A DNA stretch of 44,302 bases from DATLMR01 sp035634255 (GTDB taxonomy: Bacteria > Acidobacteriota > Blastocatellia > UBA7656): positions 1-44,302 of the forward strand of contig DASQDI010000121.1 in NCBI GenBank assembly GCA_035634255.1, given 5' to 3'. Position 1 is the stretch's first letter; every line of letters begins with the position of its first letter. The notes under the pieces were generated by a model, which was not told the DNA's origin, ran no database searches, and was given only the letters and a program-made list of their open reading frames with translations. Both the position numbers and the translations under genes were made by a program. Shown one piece after another: positions 34,412 to 43,060 of this stretch.

Positions 34412-35247
34412 ACAAGTTCAAAGACAAAATCGTCCTCGTCACCGGGGCCGCCTCCGGCATCGGGCGCGCGCTCTGCGAAGAGTTGGGCCGCGCCGGGGCG
34501 ACGCTCGTCATGGCGGACATTCACAGGGAGGGCCTCGCGCGGCTGGCTTCGGGCCTGGCGGAAGGCGGCGGGCGGGCGCACGCGGCGCACCTCGATGTCT
34601 CGAACGCGGAAGAGGTTCAGGCCCTCGTCGATAGAGTGATCTCGGAGCACGGTCGCCTGGATTACATGTTCAACAACGCGGGCATAGCCATCGCGGGCGA
34701 GCTGCGCGACCTCAGCCTCGACCACTGGCGTCGCATCATCGACGTGAACCTGTGGGGCGTGATCTACGGCACGAGCGCCGCATATTCGGCGATGGTCGAA
34801 CAGGGGTTCGGCCACATAGTCAACACGGCGTCTCTGGCAGGGCTGGTCGGGTCCCCGACGATGATCCCTTATGCCACGACGAAAAGCGCCGTGGTGGGCC
34901 TCTCCACTTCGCTGAGGGCGGAGGCCGAAGAGTTCGGCGTGAAGGTGAGCGTGGTCTGCCCCGGATTCATTCAGACCGGGATATTCGACGCGGCCATCTA
35001 CGTTCATTCGAGACAAAAAGACATCCTGGACCGGATACCTTTCAGGCTGATGGACGTGACACGGGCGGCGAGGCTGATCTTACGAGGCGTCGAGCGCAAT
35101 AAGGCGATAATAGTCTTCCCCTTCTACGGGCGTCTGCTCTGGTGGTTCCAGCGGATGCACAACTCCCTAACGATGCCTCTTGCGCGAAAGACGCTCAGAG
35201 ACTTTCGCGCGTCGCGCGCCCGAAGCAAAGCAAGGGGAAATTCTTAA
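34408..35247 (+). CDS. Short-chain dehydrogenase/reductase
   Basis: This 279-residue classical SDR is an NAD(P)H-dependent oxidoreductase. VLVTGAASGIGRALCEELG carries the cofactor-binding TGxxxGIG; MFNNAGIAIAGEL the NNAG; IVNTASLAGLVGS the catalytic Ser; and YATTKSAVVGLST the catalytic Tyr and Lys. VCPGFIQTGIF follows. An acidic residue after the second strand (ADIHREGLA) suggests NAD preference, as inference. The C-terminal region is basic with a hydrophobic patch, as in membrane-associated SDRs. ATGA overlap with the AtpZ-like gene implies coupling. Confidence 0.9.
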   Translation: MNKFKDKIVLVTGAASGIGRALCEELGRAGATLVMADIHREGLARLASGLAEGGGRAHAAHLDVSNAEEVQALVDRVISEHGRLDYMFNNAGIAIAGELRDLSLDHWRRIIDVNLWGVIYGTSAAYSAMVEQGFGHIVNTASLAGLVGSPTMIPYATTKSAVVGLSTSLRAEAEEFGVKVSVVCPGFIQTGIFDAAIYVHSRQKDILDRIPFRLMDVTRAARLILRGVERNKAIIVFPFYGRLLWWFQRMHNSLTMPLARKTLRDFRASRARSKARGNS

Positions 35248-35270
35248 TCACTTCTTAATCACCTCTTAAT
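35241..35270. repeat. 11-bp tandem repeat spanning convergent stops
   Basis: TTCTTAATCAC occurs at 35241-35251 and 35252-35262, followed by a partial CTCTTAAT. The repeat contains the stop codons of the SDR (TAA, plus strand) and of the oxygenase (TGA, minus strand). Confidence 0.7.
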
Positions 35271-35996
35271 GCGAAAAGTACCGAGCAGGAGCCAGCGGCG
35301 GGCCTCATGCTCGCGCCCGGCCTTCGCGACGAGCGGCGTCGTGTAGTGCCAGAAGGGGAGCTTGTAGACCGAGACCGCCCCTTGCAGGTTGATGTTCGCT
35401 ATCTCCGACAAGTGCCAGTTGTTTTGGTAGACGAGCCAGTGGTGATCGACCGCCTCGTTGGTGAACATTATGTGGAAGTCCACGAAGCCGTCCCTGTAAT
35501 CTTCGTTCTCCGGGTGGTGGTCGTTGTGCGGCCCCGCGTAATCCCCATGCTCGTAGCAAAGCACCTGATACCCCCACCCCGAGTGATCGAGCCCGAGGCC
35601 CGAGACCGACTCGACGAATCGGACGAAACTCTCCGAGCGCATCATGTCGAGCAGCCCGATCTTTTCCGCCGCCCTAAACGAGCGCGCGCTGCGCCTCCTC
35701 AGGTAAGCCGTCTTCGCCCGCACGGTCTTGGGCAGGGCCTCCTCGTAATTCTCCTTCATCCCCGTGATCGACTCGCGCGGTATCGCCCTGCGGATCGGGG
35801 CCAGCAGCGGGTAAACGTGCTCGTCCAGCAGCCTAAGGCAGGAGTCGGCCTTCTCTTTTTCGATCAGGTCTTCGAGGATGACGAAATACTTTTTCGACCC
35901 GTTGAAGAGCGAGCAGGCCGACCCCTCTTCGCCGTTCAGGACGCTCCTGCCGTGAGGCGTAAGGAGGTCCGAAAACTCGCGCGGAAATTTTCTCAT
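35259..35996 (-). CDS. Putative 2OG-Fe(II) oxygenase
   Basis: This 245-residue protein is counted from an ATG at 35996; the frame opens far upstream, but the N-terminal part of that longer ORF is Arg/Ser-rich and not protein-like. GPHNDHHPENE gives an HxD metal motif. FWHYTTPLVAKAGREHEARR carries the distal His, with a basic residue some ten positions later that could bind 2-oxoglutarate. The jelly-roll order fits prolyl-hydroxylase-like Fe(II)/2OG oxygenases. It converges with the SDR. The substrate is unknown, and the call rests on motif spacing. Confidence 0.6.
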   Translation of the reverse strand: MRKFPREFSDLLTPHGRSVLNGEEGSACSLFNGSKKYFVILEDLIEKEKADSCLRLLDEHVYPLLAPIRRAIPRESITGMKENYEEALPKTVRAKTAYLRRRSARSFRAAEKIGLLDMMRSESFVRFVESVSGLGLDHSGWGYQVLCYEHGDYAGPHNDHHPENEDYRDGFVDFHIMFTNEAVDHHWLVYQNNWHLSEIANINLQGAVSVYKLPFWHYTTPLVAKAGREHEARRWLLLGTFRIKR

Positions 35997-36072
35997 ATCG
36001 CTTTCACCCGTGACTCGGATTAACTTCGCGGAACCGCACACAAGACATGACGCGGAATCAGAGCCGCGAAAT

Positions 36073-37386
<1,314 letters not shown>

Positions 37387-37568
37387 GGTGGTCTCCGAAA
37401 TTGAATAAGGTCCGCATATGAATTCCGAGTGTTGCTGTAAAACTTTGAAAGTCGGCGGGAAGAATATGGCATACGGCGTCGCGAAATCAAGGCGGCCGCC
37501 CCCGCGAAGCCCGGAAAGTTGACTCGCCACCACCGATTTGATATGACTTGCCAGCAAGGAGACGGATG

Positions 37569-38723
37569 ATGAAGAACCTCAGCGACCGCGTGGCGATAAT
37601 CGGGATGGGCTGCACGAAGTTCGGCGAGCACTGGGACAAGTCGGCCGAAGACCTGATAGTCGAGGCCGCGTACGAAGCCTTCGAGGACGCGGGCATAGAG
37701 CCCGCGCAGGTCGAAGCCGGGTGGGTCGGCACCCTGACCTCGGGCATCTCGGGCCAGGCGCTCTCGCGCCCGCTCAAGCTCCAGTACATCCCCGTGACCC
37801 GCGTCGAGAACATGTGCGCCACCGGGCAGGACGCCCTGCGCAACGCGGCCTTCGCCGTCGCGGCGGGCGCTTACGACGTGGTGCTCGTCGCGGGGTTCGA
37901 GAAGCTGAAAGACAGCGGGTATTCGGGGCTGCCGGGCGCGGCCTCGAGCGTCATAGGCGCGGGCAACACGGCTCCGGGGGCCTTCGCCCTCGCCGCGAAC
38001 AGGTACTTCCACAAGTACGGGATCGGCAAGGAAGAGCTCGCGAAGATTTCGGTCAAGAACCACTTCAACGGCGCGCGGAATAAGAAGTCCCACTTCCAGA
38101 AAGAGATCACCGTCGAGCAGGCGATGAAGGCCCCGATGATCGCTTCGCCCCTCGGGCTGCTCGACTGCTGCCCGACCACCGATGGGGCCGCGGCCGCCAT
38201 TATCACGCGCGCGGACCTCGCGCCGCGGTTCACCAAAGACTACGTGCTCATCAAAGCGATGGGGCTCGCGGTCGGCCCCGGCACCGGGCGCATGGACCCC
38301 GACTTCGACTTCACCAGCTTCCCGGAGACGAAGGCGGCGGCCCGTCAGGTCTACGGCCAGCTCGGGATCAAAGACCCGCGCAAAGAGATCAGCATGGCCG
38401 AAGTCCACGACTGCTTCTCCATAACCGAGCTGATTATTTATGAGGACCTCGGGTTCTCGGAGCCGGGCAAGGCGAAGGCGGACATAGACGCGGGCTCGTT
38501 CACGCTCAAAGGCGACCTGCCGGTGAACACCGACGGCGGGCTCAAGTCATTCGGCCACCCAATCGGGGCGAGTGGCCTGCGGATGCTCTACGAGATATAC
38601 AACCAACTGCTCGGGCAGGCGGGGGAGCGGCAGGTCAAAGACATGAAGCTCGGGCTCGCGCACAATCTCGGAGGCAACCCCGGCTCATTCACCTGCTCCA
38701 TAATCGCGCTCGGGCATGCGTAG
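37569..38723 (+). CDS. Thiolase-family protein (SCP2-type)
   Basis: This roughly 384-residue protein is probably an acyl-CoA C-acetyltransferase-like enzyme. The nucleophilic Cys is in ENMCATGQDALRNAA, and the catalytic His in FGHPIGASGLRMLYEIY. AHNLGGNPGSFTCSIIAL closes the fold. HDCFSITELIIYEDLG is the SCP2-thiolase/lipid-transfer signature. ATGs at 37566 and 37569 are both possible; AAGGAG ends 4 and 7 bases before them respectively, favouring 37569. It starts divergently from the Tat oxidoreductase. The substrate chain length is not evident. Confidence 0.88.
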   Translation: MKNLSDRVAIIGMGCTKFGEHWDKSAEDLIVEAAYEAFEDAGIEPAQVEAGWVGTLTSGISGQALSRPLKLQYIPVTRVENMCATGQDALRNAAFAVAAGAYDVVLVAGFEKLKDSGYSGLPGAASSVIGAGNTAPGAFALAANRYFHKYGIGKEELAKISVKNHFNGARNKKSHFQKEITVEQAMKAPMIASPLGLLDCCPTTDGAAAAIITRADLAPRFTKDYVLIKAMGLAVGPGTGRMDPDFDFTSFPETKAAARQVYGQLGIKDPRKEISMAEVHDCFSITELIIYEDLGFSEPGKAKADIDAGSFTLKGDLPVNTDGGLKSFGHPIGASGLRMLYEIYNQLLGQAGERQVKDMKLGLAHNLGGNPGSFTCSIIALGHA

Positions 38724-38728
38724 GGCGA

Positions 38729-39159
38729 TCAGCGGAAGAGACGGCCGGAATCCCTCCGATGGGTCGATGCCGATTCGCCCCGCGCCCTCGACAGAAAATC
38801 GCGCACGCCGGGGGCGAGCCGCGCGAGCATCCCAAGGTTCTCCCCCTCCCGCATGCCGGAGACGATGAAGGCCAGATAGCCGGGGTCTCGAATCCCGCCG
38901 CCTCTCTGCGAATGCTTTGGCGAATGCTTTGGCGAATCCTGTATTCCAGCCCTGCGGGGGCCTTGCCTTCCGCCACCGCGTCGCGCAGGAGGCCCCTGAT
39001 TCGCAATCGCGCCTGCAACGCATCGGAGCATCCGCCGCATTTTTCCAGATGGTTCGATGCCCCGCGGCTGGTCTCGACGGGCAGATCGTTGCTCATATAA
39101 GAATCGAGGTATTCTCTGATTCGCGGGCAATCGTTCTGCCCGAACCTGATTATGCTCAT
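38729..39159 (-). pseudogene. Zinc-finger anti-sigma-like gene split by a frameshift
   Basis: The N-terminal half, from the ATG at 39159, is a putative zf-HC2-type anti-sigma zinc finger (NDCPRIREYLDSYMSNDLP, then NHLEKCGGCSDALQARLRI). After RIRQSIRQSIRREAAG the reading frame loses its GC-rich third positions, whereas the neighbouring frame resumes them (DPGYLAFIVSGMREGENLG, then MLARLAPGVRDFLSRARGE) up to a TGA at 38729. One extra G in the GGG run (CCC on plus, 38894-38896) would join the two halves. A 12-base unit, GCGAATGCTTTG, is duplicated just beside it (38908-38931). No sigma gene is adjacent, and no transmembrane helix is seen. A sequencing error is the alternative. Confidence 0.65.
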
Positions 39160-39337
39160 TCGCCTTACCCTCACCGAAACAGGTCGCTCACGCAAGGCGA
39201 CGCGGCAGCCCCGAAATCTTCGGCCCTTATTTCCCGCCGGACCTCGCGGGAATTCACCGCCCCTGAGAGTCGCCCGATTCAGGCACTCAAATGGTTTATG
39301 CCGGGCGCGGCGCGTAATATTCCCTCGGCGGAGAAAA

Positions 39338-40216
39338 TTATTTTTTTAATGAGGCGTCGGCGAGGCGTCGGCGGGCGATCTCGCAATATCCGGGGTCGAG
39401 CTCGAAGCCGGTCGCGTGCATGCCGTACCGTACGGCCGCGACCATCTCGCTGCCCGCCCCGGCGAAAGGGGTGAAGAACTTCCCTCCCCGCAGGCCGGAA
39501 ATCATGAACATTCTAGACAGGAGCCTGAGCGGCTTCTGCGTCGGGTGCCTGCCATAGAGCAGCTCGTCCGGCCCCTTGTTATTCGGCACGTCCCAGACCG
39601 TGCGCAGTTGCCTGCCGGGCGATTTCAGAGAGTCCCCGGCGAAGCTCGCCGCCTTCACCTCTTCGTAATTGAATTGGTACACGCGGTTGTTAGGGCCGCC
39701 GGTGTGCGCCCAGATGAGCGTCTCGTGGCTCGCGGTCAGCCTCCGGGCCGAGAGGTTCGGGAAAGAGTTCCGCTTGTACCACGCGACTTCGTTGATGATC
39801 TCAAGGCCGAGTATCTGGCAGGCGATGTTTACGAGGCCGGAGTTGTGGTAGGTCGAGTGTATCCAGATTGAGCCCTCCGGCCGGACCAGTCGGCCGAGCC
39901 CGGAGAGCCAGGTGAGAGTGAATTGAAAGCCCTCGACGCCCGACAGCATGTCCCACTGGTGGCCCGCGAGCTTCCAGCCCCCTCCGAACCCGCTCAGGCC
40001 GTGGTCGGGCCGCAAACGCCACAGCGAGGGGGTGGAAGCGCCGTAGGGAGGGTCGGCGATGGCGAGGTCGAACGATCCGTCCTCGAACCGCTCCATCCCC
40101 GCGAGCGCATCGCCGAGGTAAAGCGTCGCCCGGTCATTATTCAGGGCTTCGCGGGCTTCCCCGCCCGCGCCTTTCCGTCTCCCCGTCCCTCCCGGCTCAG
40201 TGTCGTGCAAGGTCAT
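39338..40216 (-). CDS. Beta-class DNA methyltransferase (N6-A or N4-C)
   Basis: This 292-residue methyltransferase carries ADPPYGAS (motif IV) near residue 55 before the target-recognition region, and FFTPFAGAGSEMVAAV (motif I, AdoMet binding) near residue 250. ATGFELDPGYCEIARRRL is motif II. The order IV-TRD-I defines the beta class. GRHPTQKPLRLLSR (motif X area) supports it. No restriction endonuclease lies next to it, so it may be solitary, and the target site cannot be read. No ribosome site is clear at the ATG at 40216, and the real start could be slightly later. Confidence 0.9.
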   Translation of the reverse strand: MTLHDTEPGGTGRRKGAGGEAREALNNDRATLYLGDALAGMERFEDGSFDLAIADPPYGASTPSLWRLRPDHGLSGFGGGWKLAGHQWDMLSGVEGFQFTLTWLSGLGRLVRPEGSIWIHSTYHNSGLVNIACQILGLEIINEVAWYKRNSFPNLSARRLTASHETLIWAHTGGPNNRVYQFNYEEVKAASFAGDSLKSPGRQLRTVWDVPNNKGPDELLYGRHPTQKPLRLLSRMFMISGLRGGKFFTPFAGAGSEMVAAVRYGMHATGFELDPGYCEIARRRLADASLKK

Positions 40217-40376
40217 TATGCAACGTGATGGTATACAAAGCGGGCGAAACGATCAACAACCATCGAGCAGGCGACAACCTCATAGCCTTTCGCTTGGCGG
40301 CAGCTTTCATCCGCCACATACTCTGCTTAGATTTTTCAATAACGCAGGATTTGAATGGATTTTATAAGGTGATGTT

Positions 40377-41003
40377 ATGCAGAACCTCCTTTTACCTTCG
40401 CTGGGAATCAACGAGTTTCGCGCTTACAAACCCTGCTTATAGAACAACCCGGTCGAGTCAACCTTATCGTAGGGGAAAATAATGTTGGCAAGTCCACCTT
40501 GCTCGAAGCCCTGTGGCTGTACACCCAAAGAGCCGGCTCTCACGTTCTAATTGAGCTTTTGAGGTCACGAGAGGAATCCGTAGAATTCATCTCGGAAGAC
40601 ACGACTAAATCACAAGAAAGAATATGGGACATCAGGCATCTGTTTCATGGACACGTGGACCTCAGAAATTTCAACAAAGTAATAACTATAGGACCTGTAA
40701 ATTCCCCTGACGGAACTCTCCGGCTTGGCGTCGAGTGGTCCGTTACAGAAGAGAACAGCGAGGGAATTGGTCAGCATCGGCCTCCCCTTAAACATAGACC
40801 CGAACATCATACCCTGTCACTTTATCAGGGCTAACGGTTTAAGCCCGCCAAGTATTTCTCAACTCTGGGACGAGATCGCATTGACTGATCTGGAAGACGG
40901 GCTGTTGATCCGCCTGGAGAATAAGGAATCCGGGATAGGAGCGACTTTGTTCAGTGAGCGGCAGTTGAGCATCGCAACCAGAGAACAGATAGAGGTGCGC
41001 TGA
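40377..41003 (+). pseudogene. Decayed OLD-like AAA ATPase
   Basis: An ATG at 40377 with AAGGTG opens a frame (SLGINEFRAYKP) that hits TAG at 40440. The next frame resumes the family sequence (IEQPGRVNLIVGENNVGKST, then LLEALWLYTQRAG, the Walker A of AAA_15/OLD-type ATPases) and ends at 40834. A third frame (LPLNIDPNIIPCHFIRANGL, then SPPSISQLWDEIALTDLEDG) ends at 41003. Restoring one base in the AAA run near 40428 repairs the first break; the second lies near 40750-40790. Walker B and the signature region are missing, so part of the gene is deleted. The stretch is AT-richer than its surroundings, which suggests foreign origin. Confidence 0.75.
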
Positions 41004-41005
41004 TA

Positions 41006-41319
41006 TTGGCCGATAAGCGAGTAATATTAGTCGAAGGCAAGACTGATGAACACGTCTTTTACGCCCTGCTAAATCACCACGCCATTCCAAAAATTTATCG
41101 AGTTAAGGACAAACAAGGCATAGCCAATCTCCTCGATACGCTTGATGTCGAAATCCTCGCCACTGAGCTTGAAAGTCTCGGCATCATTCTCGACGCGGAT
41201 GTGGATATGGCGGCTCGGTGGCAAAGCCTGAGAAATATATTGGGCAACTCCGGGATGCCGAGGCCGGCCATGCCCGGAGATTAGTCGGATGGGTGCGACG
41301 GCTTTTCGATCTCAGGTAG
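41006..41319 (+). pseudogene. Truncated DUF3226/Toprim partner
   Basis: A TTG start at 41006, with GAGGTG upstream, begins ADKRVILVEGKTDEHVFYAL and reaches GIILDADVDMAARWQSLRNI, giving the Toprim Glu and the DxD of a DUF3226 protein. The frame ends at 41284 after about 90 residues, whereas the family usually exceeds 200. In another frame, LVGWVRRLFDLR up to the TAG at 41317-41319 resembles the family's C-terminus, so the middle appears deleted. It follows the decayed ATPase by two bases, as in intact ATPase-Toprim defence pairs. Confidence 0.7.
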
Positions 41320-41343
41320 CTATATAGGGTATCGCTGTGCTTA

Positions 41344-43038
41344 TCATTTCAGGTCGAGGGCCAGGACGGTCTTTCTGTCGCGCGCGTAAAGCCGCGTGCC
41401 CGAGAGGGTCGGCACCGTCCACGAGTTGTTCGCCAGCAGCTCCACTTTCGATTGGACCTTCAGGCCTTCGGGAGTAGGGGTGGCCAGGGCGAGGTGGCCG
41501 TCTTCGTCCAGAAGGATGAACCGCCCGTCCGCGTAAATGAATGAGGCGCGCGCGAGGCTGCGGTCCCTCCATGCGACCTGACCCGACTTGACGTTTACGG
41601 CCGTAAGAGGTGCGGGGCCGAAGTCTCCGCTTGAGCCGTAGACGTAATCGCCCACCCGAATGGCCGTGCCGAAATGGACCCGCATCAACCGATTCGCCCA
41701 GACTTCCTCGACCCTAGTCCTGCCGCCCTCCCTGACCAGCCTGATGACGCGGCTGCCCCCGTTATAGCCGGAGCTGACGAACAACAGGTTGTCGTCTCCC
41801 CAGACGGGCGTGCTGGTGTTGAGCCCGTAATCGGTGGCGTGAGGGTGAGTCCACAGCAGGTCGCCCGTCGCGGGGTCGAGGCCCACGATCTCTCCGAACA
41901 TGAAAGCGACGAGCTGGTCCTGCCCCGCGACGTTTATTATCAGAGGGGAGCAGGTCGAGTTCCTGAAGTCATGCTTCTTCCACGCGACCGAGCCATCGGC
42001 CTGATTGAACGCGATCACTGAAGCGCCCGGCCCGCCCACCATCATGATCACGGTGTTCCTGTAAGCGATGGGGCTGCACGAATAGCCATTCACGCGAAGA
42101 TTCCCTTTGAATTCGCCCATCAGATCGTGAGCCCAGAGCAGCTTGCCGCTCTCCCTGTTCAGGCAATGGAGCTTTCCGGTCGCGCCCACCGCGAAGACCT
42201 TATCGCCCGAGACCAGAGGCGTGGCGTGCGGGCCGGGGCCGTTGGCCATGTCATAATCCTTGGAAAACGGCGCGGCGTAAGCGAACTCCCAGACGGTCCT
42301 GCCGGTGCCCGCCTCCATGCATATCACGACATCCTGCTCGCCTTTGCGGTACATCGTGTAGAGCTTCCCGCCGGCGGCCACTATCGCCGAATACCCCTCG
42401 CCAAGCTCGCGGCTCCAGAGCCGTCGCGGGCCTGATTCAGGCCACGCGGGCGGGAGGCCCTTAACGTCCGACTTGAAATTGCGGTGCGGCCCGCCCCATT
42501 GCGACCAGTCGGCGGAGGGCGAAGGGGAAGCCTCGCCCGAAAGGCTCTCCGATTTTCCCGCGACTACACTCGCCGCGGCGGCCTTCTCGACGGGAGCCCC
42601 GCTCTCTTTTAAAGCCCCCGAATCGGGGGGAGGGCCTGCGGCTCCCGAAGCAGGCTTGACGAACTTTTCAGGAGCCTCTTCGAAGACCTTCATGCAGTTC
42701 GTGCTGCCGAAAATGTATATGCGTTCTCGGTAGACCGTGTAAAGGTCCGGGTTCCCTCTGACGGGAGGCCCCATCCGCGCGCAGCTTCCGCCGAGCTGAA
42801 TCTCGTAACGCTCGGGCTCTTTTTCAAACAGGGCCTTGTTCTCCGGATTCGCGAAGAGGTACTGGAACCGGCCGCGCGTCACCGATATCTTCAGGTCGCC
42901 CTGAGCCTCTTTCCCCTGAATGAGCATTAAAGGATCGAGCCCCTCAATCGCGATGGCCGTCTCGGCCTGGGCTTTCGTCACCGGGCTGAAGGGCGGCATA
43001 ACGATCAGAAGCAGGAGTGTTAAAATCGACTTTCTCAT
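41344..43038 (-). CDS. YHS-domain PQQ-like beta-propeller protein
   Basis: This 564-residue exported protein has a signal peptide (SILTLLLLIVMPPFSP...), then a YHS-type domain at about residues 32-90 (GLDPLMLIQGKEAQGDLKI, then YLFANPENKALFEKEPERYE, with GGSCARMG), a linker rich in Ala, Pro and Ser, and a PQQ-like beta-propeller: WSQWGGPHRNFKSDVKG, LYTMYRKGEQDVVICMEAGT and HCLNRESGKLLWAHDLMGE. YHS domains bind metal. No PQQ-dehydrogenase catalytic motif is obvious, so it may be a structural or binding propeller. It is followed by the permease after 22 bases. Confidence 0.8.
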   Translation of the reverse strand: MRKSILTLLLLIVMPPFSPVTKAQAETAIAIEGLDPLMLIQGKEAQGDLKISVTRGRFQYLFANPENKALFEKEPERYEIQLGGSCARMGPPVRGNPDLYTVYRERIYIFGSTNCMKVFEEAPEKFVKPASGAAGPPPDSGALKESGAPVEKAAAASVVAGKSESLSGEASPSPSADWSQWGGPHRNFKSDVKGLPPAWPESGPRRLWSRELGEGYSAIVAAGGKLYTMYRKGEQDVVICMEAGTGRTVWEFAYAAPFSKDYDMANGPGPHATPLVSGDKVFAVGATGKLHCLNRESGKLLWAHDLMGEFKGNLRVNGYSCSPIAYRNTVIMMVGGPGASVIAFNQADGSVAWKKHDFRNSTCSPLIINVAGQDQLVAFMFGEIVGLDPATGDLLWTHPHATDYGLNTSTPVWGDDNLLFVSSGYNGGSRVIRLVREGGRTRVEEVWANRLMRVHFGTAIRVGDYVYGSSGDFGPAPLTAVNVKSGQVAWRDRSLARASFIYADGRFILLDEDGHLALATPTPEGLKVQSKVELLANNSWTVPTLSGTRLYARDRKTVLALDLK

Positions 43039-43060
43039 GATCTTCTCCCCTTAGGTACCG

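Noticed and set aside
40225..40482. 85-residue ORF before the ATPase remnant
   Set aside because: It overlaps the decayed ATPase in another frame and has no family features.
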